Source: Moringa oleifera (taxonomy: Eukaryota > Streptophyta > Magnoliopsida > Brassicales > Moringaceae). Taken from it: DNA of 64,000 nt. The first letter of the stretch is position 1. Each line of letters opens with the position of its first letter. Positions 23,831 to 34,011 of the stretch are shown here, piece by piece. The notes under the pieces were generated by a model, which made no database searches, was not told where the DNA came from, and saw only the letters and a program-made list of their open reading frames with translations. The stretch is taken from contig JAJFZO010000537.1 of NCBI GenBank assembly GCA_021397835.1, positions 496,001 to 560,000 on the forward strand, in the 5' to 3' direction. Position numbers and translations under genes: made by a program.

Positions 23831-24190
23831 AAAGGTATTTTTTGTATTTATTTCAAAATAAATAGAAAATTTTTATATTCAAATTATCCAAAACCTGTTT
23901 TCACATCATCCATATAAATCAATACAATTCTTCACAATATATATGCAACCAAGATTTTCATGTTATACACTTCAATATCATTCTAACAGAGATAGTCATT
24001 ACTTCTTTCATATCTGGAAACACTCAAAATAATCTAATCCAAAAAAGTAATAAGAGACAAACAAAACAAAAGATCACTAAAAATTTAATTGAACTCTATA
24101 TGTATAATACATGAGTTAAAATATTACACAATCCTAAAAATTTAATTACATAAAATCAATAATGGTCATGTATACAAAAATCTTCAAGAT

Positions 24191-25760
24191 TTAACTTTCT
24201 AATATGGCACTCCAATTAAATTGTCCAACCTCCTTTCTAACTTCATCAATATCCGATTTGGTGTAAGTATCTATGTCCACTAACTATATTTCAAAAAAAA
24301 AAAAAAGTTAGTCCAATTAAAATTTTTAATAAACACATCAATTAATTACTTAAGTATTTACATAAGTAAATGATTAAAAACTTACCATTTTTGCATATGG
24401 GATATTTCTATCACGTCTATCAATGATGTCCCTTAAAAATTTCATAATATAATATCCACACTCAGTATTTTGAAGGCTGATGTGGACACTACATTAAAAT
24501 TTATCATTATTACATTTTGCAAAATAAATAAAACTAACATCACATATAGGTTTAAATATACATACTTTAGCAGGAATACTCTTAGGAATGCGCCTATTGC
24601 TTGATTCTTTGAAAACTTGAAACAATTTAAAAGAGCTGCCAATAGAAAATAATCAATATTATTAAGAGTAAGAAAAAATATATGCTAACATAAATGAAAA
24701 TATTTTCACCTACGTGGACATAAGTTGATCTAGTTCTTGACGAGAACTATGGTTCAAAGGATCAAAAATACTGTACATAAAATTACGAGGCTTGACAACC
24801 ATCAACAACCAGTGCTGTCTACATTATGAAAAATAAATGTAAAAAATATTTTGAATAAATCTATTAATAATTTTAATTAGTATTATAACTTACCTCAACT
24901 TATAAGGAAATATCACTACTCCTTCGTCACATGGATCTATCATTCTATTGGCTAAGTGACGAGCTTGAGTGTTTATACTTATAGACATTCCATATGACAA
25001 TGTTGACGGATCAACAAATATAAAATACTTTCTCAAGCCAAGTGCAGCTAAATCTGTATAAAGTTTACTGAAATAATAAAGAGTAAAAAAAATATAAATA
25101 TGATATAGCCAAATGATAATAACCAAATAAAAATTCAAAAGATATACGTATACAATGTAAGCTTGAATAATGGTGACACTTAGCTCTTCCATGTGACAAA
25201 ATTGCATGATATCTTCTCGAGCCACAAATACATGTCCATCAGAAGTAAAAACTTCAGTAAAAGGTATGTGTATTGCTTCATCAGGTGCCATCACCTTATT
25301 CACATAATTATACATCTTCTGTAATCCTTGTGGTAGCCCAACGGAAGATACTTGTTGTGATGATTATGGTTTTGTCAATGTTAGTGCTTTCTTAACTGGC
25401 AACTTACCTTGTTGCTTTATAGTCAATAGCTGAATTTTGCAAACTTAGTTGACATTAATAGGTTGACTTTATAAAATATATTACCAAAAACATTACCTCA
25501 TGTATACCAACAATGACCCAATCTCGAGGCCAAGCAACAACTGAACCAAGTGCAAAAAAAATATTTGTCAATCTACCATCTGGGTTAAGACGAGGCAACT
25601 GTGCATCACCATGAATAGCTACATCCACTGTCACCCGAACATCACCAGAAAATAATGGACGCCCGTGGATGATTTGATTAAGAGTATAGTCCATGAAGAT
25701 AACCCTACTTACCACTATGTAGTCTGATGATTGGATGAACATATGGCATGGCTCACACTG
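24191..25760 (-). pseudogene. Ulp1-like C48 cysteine protease region of CACTA-3
   Basis: On the minus strand, exons separated by short AT-rich introns encode: CEPCHMFIQSSDYIV and GRPLFSGDVRVTVDVAIHGD (25752-25500); KMYNYVNKVMAPDEAIHIPF with REDIMQFCHMEELSVTII (25315-25150); LGLRKYFIFVDPSTLSYGMS with RMIDPCDEGVVIF (25060-24895). Next come HWLLMVVKPRNFMYSIFDPL (His codon 24814-24812) and TECGYYIMKFLRDI (Cys codon 24460-24458). The last exon ends with TAA at 24193-24191. An extra A just before the TEC codons shifts the frame, and a stop follows KP near 25370. SUMO-type proteases cleave isopeptide bonds in the nucleus; the role inside transposons is not established. Confidence 0.8.
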
Positions 25761-25959
25761 TAATGATCCAAAAAAATAGAAGTTACGTTCGTAATATTAT
25801 TAATATCACATCTACTATGAATAACATGTAACATATTTTGTTGTCGTGTGGTGCCATTGTAGGTGCAGGTACTGGTGACTGGCACAGGTGATTGAGGTAT
25901 TGGATATTCTTCTTCCTCCAATAACCCAGTTATATTATTGCTAGCTTTACTTGAACGAA

Positions 25960-27295
25960 ATTGCATTGTAGATTTTTCTTACTGGATATCATCATTTTTG
26001 TTCGCAACAATGTTTGTCAAAACCTCTTTATGCTCTGTAAACCACCTTATCATCTCTGCTAATTGCTATTGATCTAATTGCATATCTTGAGGGACATTCA
26101 AATTTTTGGGCTTCCCAAAATAAGATCTGATAGTTACCCCAAATCCTTGACCTCTAATTCGTTCGGGGTGCTCAGGTGTACCAAGAGCTTTCGTCAGTAC
26201 ATCTTCTGGACCGAAGTTTGTAAATTTACCCTGTGTGCTCTTTGTCATCAACTCATCCTACAATGTTATAATAAAATTAATCAATAAACATGAAATTCAT
26301 TACTATAAATGCTAGGAAAAAGTTGAACTACACTTACAATTCTTTCCCCACACAATCAGCTCGCATCATTCGCATATTCTCCCTTTTTATTCTGTCGTGA
26401 AGCCTTCCACAATAAGGCACGATCAATTTGAGCATCGCTACCCAATGCTTATTTCTTTTTTTAACATAAAGAGTGAACATGTTAGATTTTAAAATGTACT
26501 ACCAAATGAATATATTATCAATTATAAACATAATAAATGAAAAAAAAACTTACAAGTTCACTTTTCAGCCCTGCAAATTCCTTTCTAGATAGACGATGAT
26601 CGTACACATTCTTCTTTCTTTTCTCTTTTGCTATTTGTCTCTTTTCCTGTAAGATCAATACACATCAACATTTGGAGAAAATTGTATAAACAAAAACTTT
26701 ACTAACTATAAATATATACCTGAAACTCTTCTGTTATACGAGAGTTCACAAATTCCTGCCACACCCTAACATCAATAACACTACTATATTCTTTCGGTGG
26801 AAATGATAAAAATTTCAAGTCATCAATGTGAGGGAATATGTGCTTTGATGTAAGATTAGTCTTGAAGTTCCTCTATTTGTTTGCAGCAGACTGAAGTACG
26901 TACCTTTTCATACTCGCATCAATATCATACGTCTTCTACAACATATTATAAAAATGTAGATTGGTGCAAATCAAATTAATTAGCAGTAAACTAATTAAAA
27001 AGCAATACCACATTGTGTTTTATTTAACTTACCAATATTGCCTCCCAAATCTTATTTTTCATTTCAATGCTTACTGAGTGCCAATTCACGATATTTATAG
27101 ACACCGTATTACGTACCACACCCCAATATAGCTATTGAATTGGATGCCATTCCTCCAAATTGGTTGACCTTTATCATTTACCTTGATCGTGAGCTTAACT
27201 CCGAAAGCACGACTTTTAATTATCTTAGGCATACTGGTGATACCTCGTTTTTTAGGCCCTTGAGAGCCTTCACTTAAGTGTTCAGAAGGATCCAT
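25960..27295 (-). pseudogene. Transposase_24-like region of CACTA-3 (start of second ORF)
   Basis: The ATG at 27295-27293 opens MDPSEHLSEGSQGPKKRGI, followed by PKIIKSRAFGVKLTIKVNDK and GIQFNSYIGV. After an intron with a GTAAG donor the next exon gives TYDIDASMKRYVLQSAANK and then a stop before RNFK. Later exons give AYDHRLSRKEFAGLK-like and SDAQIDRALLWKASRQ-like peptides, then STQGKFTNFGPEDVLTKALG and RGQGFGVTIRSYFGKPKNLN. This is the plant Transposase_24 (Ptta/En/Spm) pattern, normally part of the DNA-binding second protein. It probably ran on into the Ulp1-like part as one spliced gene. In-frame stops make it defective. Confidence 0.75.
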
Positions 27296-27429
27296 CAAAT
27301 CTATGAACAATAACAAAATATGGTTAGCATCATATATGCAAAATATGATATAACATGATAAAATTAAAAAAATAAAATAAAATTATAAAAAACACAATAA
27401 CTTTGACACATGAGGCAATTGATTACTAC

Positions 27430-30400
27430 CTTAACAAATACTCAAACCCACAATCCTTCATCATTGTCTCGAGCATACACAAGATGATGCTCATCCATTT
27501 GTTCAAATAAATTAACAGGTGGCAAAGTATTACAAAAAGACATGTGCTCCATACCAATATCACATAAATCATCATAGTCTTGTGGAGGTGTTGACAACAC
27601 TGCAGACCATTTGGCATTAATTGGATCTTCAATGTAAAATACTTGTCTTACTTATGAAGCCAATATAAACTAATCATTCCTATGTCTAGTCCTATTAAGA
27701 TCAACTAACACAACCTATATCATTAACTTTAACACCGCTACTATTCTCAATTCAATCACATTTGAAAACTGAAACTCTGAAAGTTGTATAATCTAGTTCC
27801 CATATTTCTTGTATAACTCCATAGAATGATAAATCACCATATATTGGATTTTTATCCTTAGCACTAGAGATTTGGATGGTGTTGAAAACTAGAGTGACAC
27901 CATCATTTTGATGGATCCCTGAGTTATCTCATTGTTTTGTGTAAAAGCGACAACCGTTGATGATATATCCAAGATACTTGATTATTGTGGATCGAGGACC
28001 ATGGGCAAGCCATCGTAGTGATGATGAGACATTATGATTGGATGGTAAAAGTTTATTCTCAATCTGTATCATAACATATATTAGATGAACCATATTAAAA
28101 ATAAATTTAATGTCTAGACAACAATAAGTATTCTTACCTGTGTGCGTAACCAATTACTTAAGGTTCGATTTTGTTCATCATGTAACCATTTGAGTCGTTT
28201 TGACTTGATAGAATCGTCGACCCTTAACTGATTTAAGTGCTCCCTGCATGTTAAGAATAAATCATCAAACAATAATTCAAATATTATTTCATATAATAAT
28301 AAACTATGAGTCATAAAATTTAATTACCTTATATGTGGTTGAATTTCACTTGTATTCATCAAAACATACAAGTGCGCTTGATGAAGGAGGACATTATTAG
28401 CTTTTTCAACATTTCCACTAGTTAGAGCTTTTCCATTCCGAGTTGAATGACCAAGTACATTCTTTCGTGGGGGAATTCCAATAATATTCATACCAGATAA
28501 ATAGTCAACGCAGAATTCTAATGCCTCTTCTGCAATGTACGACTCAGCAATACTACCCTTCGGTCTATTACGATTTCGAACATAACCCTTTAACACTTTC
28601 ATGTATCATTCAAATGGGTACATCCATCGTAAATACACGGGACCACATAAGTTTACTTCTCTGATAAGATGAACTGTGAGGTGGACCATAATATCAAAAA
28701 AGCTGAGAGGAAAGTACTTCTTAAGCAAACAAAGTGTTGTGACAAGTTCATTTTAAATTCCATCTAACTTTGACAAGTCCACCACCTTTTGGCATAACAA
28801 ATTGAAGAACATGCAAAGTTTGATGAGAGCATATCTAACGTGTTTGGGTAGCACACCTCGTAAAGCAATAGGTAAAAGTTATTGCATTAGGATGTGACAA
28901 TCATGCGACTTCAACCCATATAGTTTCAAGTCGTCTATGGATACTAGATTTTTTATGTTCGAAGAATACCCATTCGAGACCTTAATCTCACTGAAAACTT
29001 TACATAATATTTTTTTTTCTTCTCTAGATAAAGTGTAGCATGCAAGTGGTAGAAATATACGATTACCACGAACTTGTGGTTCCAACTCAGACCTTAACCC
29101 CATGTCTTTTAAATCTATTCTTGAAGCTAATCCGTCTTTAGATTTTCCTGGAATATCAAGCAATGTCCCAAGAAGACTATCACAAATATTCTTTTCAATG
29201 TGCATGACATCTAGAATATGTCTGATATGCATGGACTTCCAATATGGTAAATCAAAGAAAATCGACCTCTTTTTTCAGCACTGTGTAACAACATCTTCTT
29301 TACCCATTGTACTTCATTTCTTCGACTTTCCCCATGAATTTACTAAACATTGAACTTTGTGAAAGACTTCTTCACTGCTTAATGGTTAGGGAGCAATTTT
29401 AAATTCTTGTTCACCATTAAAGGCCTTTTTCTGTCTGCGGTAAGGATGATGCCGTGGTAAGAATCTCCTGTGTCCAACATATGACATCTTTTTGCTATAT
29501 TTTAAGTGACTAACTTGGGTGTTCTCAGCATAGATAGGACAAGCATAATAACCTTTAATAGTGCAACCAGATAAATTACCATATGCAAGAAAATCATTGA
29601 TTGTCCATAACAAAACAGCTTTCAAGTTGAATGACTCATTACGGTACGCATCATGTACTTTTACACTTGTGTCCTATAACATTTTTAAGTCTTCTATAAG
29701 TGGAGCCAAATAGACATCGATATCATTACCAGGTTGTTTAGGACTTGATATTAGTAATGTCAACATCATGAACATTCTCTTCATTGTTAACTATGGCAGT
29801 AAATTATAGTTCACCATAATCACCGGCTAACAACTATATCGACTACTCAATGTACTATGCGGATTAATCCCATCTGCTGATATAGCAAGCTTTAAGTTTT
29901 TTGGCTCTGAAGCAAACTCTGGCCACATGTAGTCAACTAATTTCCATGATGGTGTATCCGAGGGATGTCTCAACTGACTATCAATTTCCCTTTTATTTGA
30001 ATGCCATGTAAGGTGTTTTGATATTTCAGAACTTTTGAAAATTCTTCTAAATCTTGGTATTGGTGGAAAATACCATAACACCTTAGCAAGCACACCAGTC
30101 TTTATTTTATTACCGTTTTTCATTACTTTTCATCTTGAAAGTCCACAAGTTGGACATTGAATGTCATCCTGAAACTCCTTCCGATATAATATGCAATCAT
30201 TTGAATAGACATGAATTTTTTGATACTCTATCCCTAATGCATTCAATATTTTCTTGGCATCATACATAGATGTAGGCATTTCATTATTATCAGGCAAAAT
30301 ATCGACAATCAAATTTAAAAGATCACTGAAGCTTTGATCGGACCAACCGTATTTTGCCTTCAAATTGTACAATTTAACTAGAGCAGATAATTTAGTAAAC

Positions 30401-30805
30401 TTTACTGATCCAGAGTACAAAGGTTTCTCAACATCACAAAGTAATCTTTCAAAGTGGTTAGGATTACTATCATACTTTGCAAATGCCTATTGTACCATTT
30501 TTACAATGTATCAACTTCCTCGATGTGTTCTACCTCCTTAACAATTTTAGCATTCTTACTAGTAAAAGACCCAACAATATTGGTTTCTCCGTGCCATATC
30601 CAGTTTTGATAGTTGTTATCAACTCTATATATATATGATTCCGTATCTCATATGGAGTATGACGCTTCATGTTGTCACATTTAATACATGGACACCAAAC
30701 TAATTCAAGGTTATCACCATTCTGAACAGCATAATCTAAAAAGTTATTCACCCTTATATCATATGCCTCTAATATTCTATCAGCAAACATCCAAGTTTTA
30801 TCCAT
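27430..30805 (-). pseudogene. tnp2-type CACTA transposase (TNPD-like), frameshifted
   Basis: Domains on the minus strand: transposase-associated N-terminus (30805-30600) with MDKTWMFADRI and WCPCIKCDN; tnp2 core (30420-29000) with DIQCPTCGLSR, VLWYFPPIPRFRRIFKS, HLTWHSNKREID, WKLVDYMWPEFASEPKNLKL and ISADGINPHSTLSSRYSC, then LRHILDVMHIEKNICDSLLG-like sequence; a DUF4218-like part (29000-28324) with GLKSHDCHILMQ and AEEALEFCVDYLSG; and a DUF4216-like part (28240-27430). ISADGIN and DVMHIEKN are signature tnp2 motifs. The reading frame switches at least five times and stops occur (for example at 28740-28755). The enzyme would cut and paste the element in the nucleus. Confidence 0.9.
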
Positions 30806-31240
30806 TTTGAAATTTAAAAAATATTTAATTATTTACTTTTCAAGCATCCAATATACTATTTTGAACAGCATAATCTAATTAATTATCTATTTAAAATTTA
30901 ACTAAATATATTAATTTATGTTAACAATGAAATCAATATAATTAAATTTGATAAAATATACCAATTAATCTTACGTAAAAAAATTAATTTAACCATAAAT
31001 TCATCTACACCTAATATATAATTAATTTATCAAAATATAAATTCATCTAATTAACATTTTTAATTTATCGATTAATCTAAAAATCTTAATAATTATGAAA
31101 TAATAAATATATCAATATATATCTATTCATACCAAATATATTCATGAAAATATACTAATGAAAAAAACTAAAATTTCATCAATTAATAACAATTCACCTA
31201 ACACAATTAAACAAAAACTTCTCAAAATAAAAATTCATCT
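30806..31240. other. AT-rich leader of CACTA-3 with deletion and filler
   Basis: It corresponds to the 1-kb AT-rich leader of CACTA-2 but lacks about 490 bp of it. At the junction (30862-30878) sits a 17-bp exact copy of the tnp2 exon sequence at 30723-30739. Confidence 0.65.
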
Positions 31241-31272
31241 GCCTGAACAGAGAACAAAGAGATGGCTAGAAA

Positions 31273-31792
31273 GGTTGCCAGCAGCTACCCCAGCTGGTTC
31301 TAGACGAACAACAGATAGGGGAAAGGCCGGAGAATGGCTGCTGTGTAGACAGAGACCAAAATAGAGAGTGTCGAAAAGGCTGCCAGCAGCTACCCCAGCT
31401 GGTTCTGGACGAATAGCAGACAGGGGAATGACTGGAGAATGGCTGGTTGTGTGGACAGAGACCAAAACAAAGAGTGCCGAAAAGGCTGCCAGCAGCTACC
31501 CCAATTGGTTCTGGACGAACAGCAGACAGGGGAATGGCCAGAGAATGGCTGGCTATGTGGACAGAGACCAAAACAGAGAGTGCCGAAAAGGCTGCCAGCA
31601 GCTACCCCAGCTGGTTCTAGACGGACTGCAGACAAGAGAATGGCCGGAGAATGGATGGCTGGCTGTGTGGACAGAGACCAAAACAGAGAGTGCCGAAAAG
31701 GCTGCCAGCAGCTACCCCAGCTAGTTCTGGATGGACTGCAGACAAGAGAATGGCCGGAGAATGGATGGCTGGCTGTGCAGCTGCTTTTGGAC
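31273..31792. repeat. 106-bp tandem repeat, five copies, in CACTA-3
   Basis: Units start at 31273, 31378, 31484, 31590 and 31700 (periods 105, 106, 106, 110; the last is partial, about 93 bp). Each starts GG(C/T)TGCCAGCAGCTACCCC and contains GGACAGAGACCAAAACAGAG. Copies differ at few positions, so the expansion is fairly recent. GC content is far above the surroundings. Long overlapping open frames on both strands are repeat artefacts. Confidence 0.95.
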
Positions 31793-31907
31793 AGTCTGTG
31801 AAGAGGAGAATTCTGACCTAAAGAGAAAAAATTTCCCGGGATGTTATGGCAGGTCTACAGGGCTCTAGAAAAAAATTTAGATCCCCAACCTTAAAAAGCA
31901 AGGTAGC

Positions 31908-32015
31908 ATATCCTTCAACGCCAGTTATTCCATAACTGGCGTTGAAGGTTCACATTCTCTGGCATTCAACGCCAGTTCTGGAATAACTGGCGTTAAGGTG
32001 CACATTCTTTGGTCT
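31908..32015. repeat. Inner palindromes of CACTA-3
   Basis: Two successive inverted pairs, CAACGCCAGTTATTCCATAA with its complement and CAACGCCAGTTCTGGAATAA with its complement, give stems of about 17-20 bp. Confidence 0.85.
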
Positions 32016-32079
32016 TCAATCCAAGTTCTCGTGTGCTGACTTTTATGCAAGAGTATGTGCGATGTATGGCTCTGTAACC

Positions 32080-32222
32080 AGCCATTGCTGCTGCAAGAAG
32101 CAGCAACAACGACTGCTGCTGTAACCCAAGCATTGCTGCTGCTTCTTGCAGCAACAACAGCAGCACTCCTTGTTGCAACTGTAAGCAGCCATTACTGCTG
32201 CAAGAAGCAGCAGCAATTGGCC
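32080..32222. repeat. CAG/CTG-rich array 1 of CACTA-3
   Basis: Alternating GCTGCTGCAAGAAGCAGCAGC, CTGCTGTAACCCAAGCATTG and TGTAAGCAGCCATT words fold back on one another. The same words recur at 32930-33475. Confidence 0.85.
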
Positions 32223-32239
32223 TTTAATGCCAGTTCCTC

Positions 32240-32925
32240 CATTTGTTTGCTCTAGTGGGCATGAACGAGGAAGAGAAGGCTCAGATCATTTGACTACTTA
32301 TCTGCTCCCGACTCCTGGAGCACTTTTGCTGTTATTTTTGTATCCTATCATTGATCCTTGTGATCTTTAAGGTTTTGAAGTTCGTTCAGTCTTTCATCCA
32401 ATAGATGAGGTTAGAAATTCAGTTGTTATTACTGCAAATGGCATCTAAGGCCTACTTGGTCTGCTATGTTACCCAGCAAATGTTCAAAAATTGAAGGCTT
32501 TAATCAGTTAAACTAGGGAAGTACGATTGGAGAGTTAACCATTGATAAGCAACTCTGCTGAACCTACATGGATATGGCATCCTGTCTGGTAATCTAGTAA
32601 CCTGTCTGATGAGCTGTCTGGTAACCTGTCTGTAACCTACATAGAATTGACATCTTTTCACTAGTTTTCCAATTAGAGGTGTAATTCAGGTAATTTCATT
32701 CCAGTTCTAAGTTGAGGTCTCTGAAATGAAGGCTCCTCCTATTTTTTTTTCCCTTCAATCACTTAAGGAATAAATAATCTTAATCCTATCAAGTTCATGC
32801 TTCTTCATTCTAACATTAACTGCAGATTGAGAGATGAAGGTCGCAGACTGAAGGCTGTAGGCCATTTCGGTTTCATGAATCAAACAGAGAAAATTGTATT
32901 GCACATATCATAAATTCTATAACAT
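32240..32925. other. Unexplained ~690-bp segment between two repeat arrays of CACTA-3
   Basis: Normal-complexity DNA without the repeat words separates two copies of the CAG array. Near 32580-32640 a short direct repeat of CCTGTCTGGTAA/CCTGTCTGTAA occurs about four times. I see no long open frame. It could be a small insertion or a captured genomic fragment; CACTA-2 has nothing similar at the equivalent place. Confidence 0.6.
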
Positions 32926-32929
32926 GAGA

Positions 32930-33475
32930 AGTAGCACTCCTTGCTGCAGTTGTAGGCAGCCATTGCGGCTGCAAGAAGCAGCAGTAATTGGCCTTTGACG
33001 CTAGTTCTCCAAGAACTGGCGTCAAAGGCTTTATGTTTAACGTCAGTTCCTTTAGAACTGATGTTAAATCCGGGCCTTACTGCTGCCTTTTGCAGCAACA
33101 ACAGTAGTCCTTGCTGCAGCTGTAAGCAGCCATTGCTGCTGTAAGAAGCAGCAGCAACGACTGCTACTATAACCCAGGCATTGCTGCTGCTTCTTGCAGC
33201 AGCAGCAGCAGCACTCCTTGCTGCAGCTGTAAGCAGCCATTGCTGCTGCAAGAAGCAGCAGCAATTTTGGCCTTTGACGCCAGTTCTTGAAGAACTGTCG
33301 TCAAAGGATTTATGTTTAACGTGAGTTCCTTTATAATTGACGTTAAATCCGGACCTTGGTGTTGCCTCTTGCAGCAACAGCAGCAGTCCTTGCTGCAGAG
33401 CAATGGCTGCTTACAGCTGCAGCAAAGAAAGCAGCAGTAACGACTGCTGCTGTAACCCAGGCATTGCTGCTTCTT
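32930..33475. repeat. CAG/CTG-rich array 2 of CACTA-3, with inner palindromes
   Basis: Three blocks of GCAGC/GCTGC fold-back words alternate with palindromes (33000-33080 and 33270-33350) of the type TTTGACGCCAGTTCTTGAAGAACTG. A 165-codon open frame on the minus strand is Ala/Leu/Cys-rich low-complexity translation of the repeat, not a gene. Confidence 0.85.
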
Positions 33476-33477
33476 AA

Positions 33478-33667
33478 GGAACTGACGTTAAAAGTTTAAT
33501 TTATAGATTTTTTAACGTCAATTCTTCTTTAATTGGCGTTAAAAACTTTACTTTTAATGACAGTTTTGAAATAACTATCATCAACAATGTTAATAAATCT
33601 TTTAATGACAGTTCTTTAAATAACTGTCATTAAATTGATGTCAAGTATTATAATTTTTATAGTAGTG
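33478..33667. repeat. Subterminal palindromes and 5' terminal inverted repeat of CACTA-3
   Basis: Palindromic units such as AACGTCAATTCTTCTTTAATTGGCGTT and TTTTAATGACAGTTCTTTAAATAACTGTCATTAAA end in ATTTTTATAGTAGTG at 33667. TGC follows, repeating the TGC before the left end. Confidence 0.9.
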
Positions 33668-34011
33668 TGCAAAAGTGAAATGAACAACAGTAACGAAAAC
33701 ACATTTGAAAGAGCGGCAATTACATTATACTAACATGACTAGAGGCAAGACAAAGAGGGATAGAGAGATAAAGACAAAGATTCAAACACAGATAAAGTGA
33801 TAGAGAAAGAGTATATGTAACCAATATTTTAAAGTTTCAGTAAAGGGTTGTGCATGATATTGATAGGTGCCTTCATTTTCAAAAAAAAGAAAAAGTGGGC
33901 AAAAAGCACTTAGAAGAAGCTGAGGTATATCGTAACTTCATACGACACAAAAAGAGTGAATAAGGGAAAGTGTTGAATTAACAAAATAATAGATAAGAAG
34001 CGAAAATGAGG

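Larger units (their letters stand above)
23467..33667 (-). mobile_element. CACTA-3, near-complete CACTA transposon with 3-bp target duplication
   Basis: The ends are CACTACTACAAATAAAAGC at the left and, read on the minus strand, CACTACTATAAAAATT at the right. TGC directly flanks both ends (23464-23466 and 33668-33670). The length is 10,201 bp. Gene order on the minus strand: end repeats with GC-rich arrays, tnp2-type transposase (30805 to about 27430), Transposase_24-like region (27295 to about 25960), Ulp1-like protease (about 25760 to 24191), end repeats. Both genes carry frame breaks, so it is probably inactive. The right arm of the inverted duplication lacks it. Confidence 0.95.

Noticed and set aside
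31158..31801. Several overlapping open frames of 60-120 codons on both strands
   Set aside because: They are translations of the 106-bp tandem repeat in different frames; a period near 105-108 keeps frames open. No domain, no consistent start.
32880..33403. A 165-codon and other Ala/Leu/Cys-rich open frames
   Set aside because: Low-complexity products of the CAG/CTG array inside CACTA-3.
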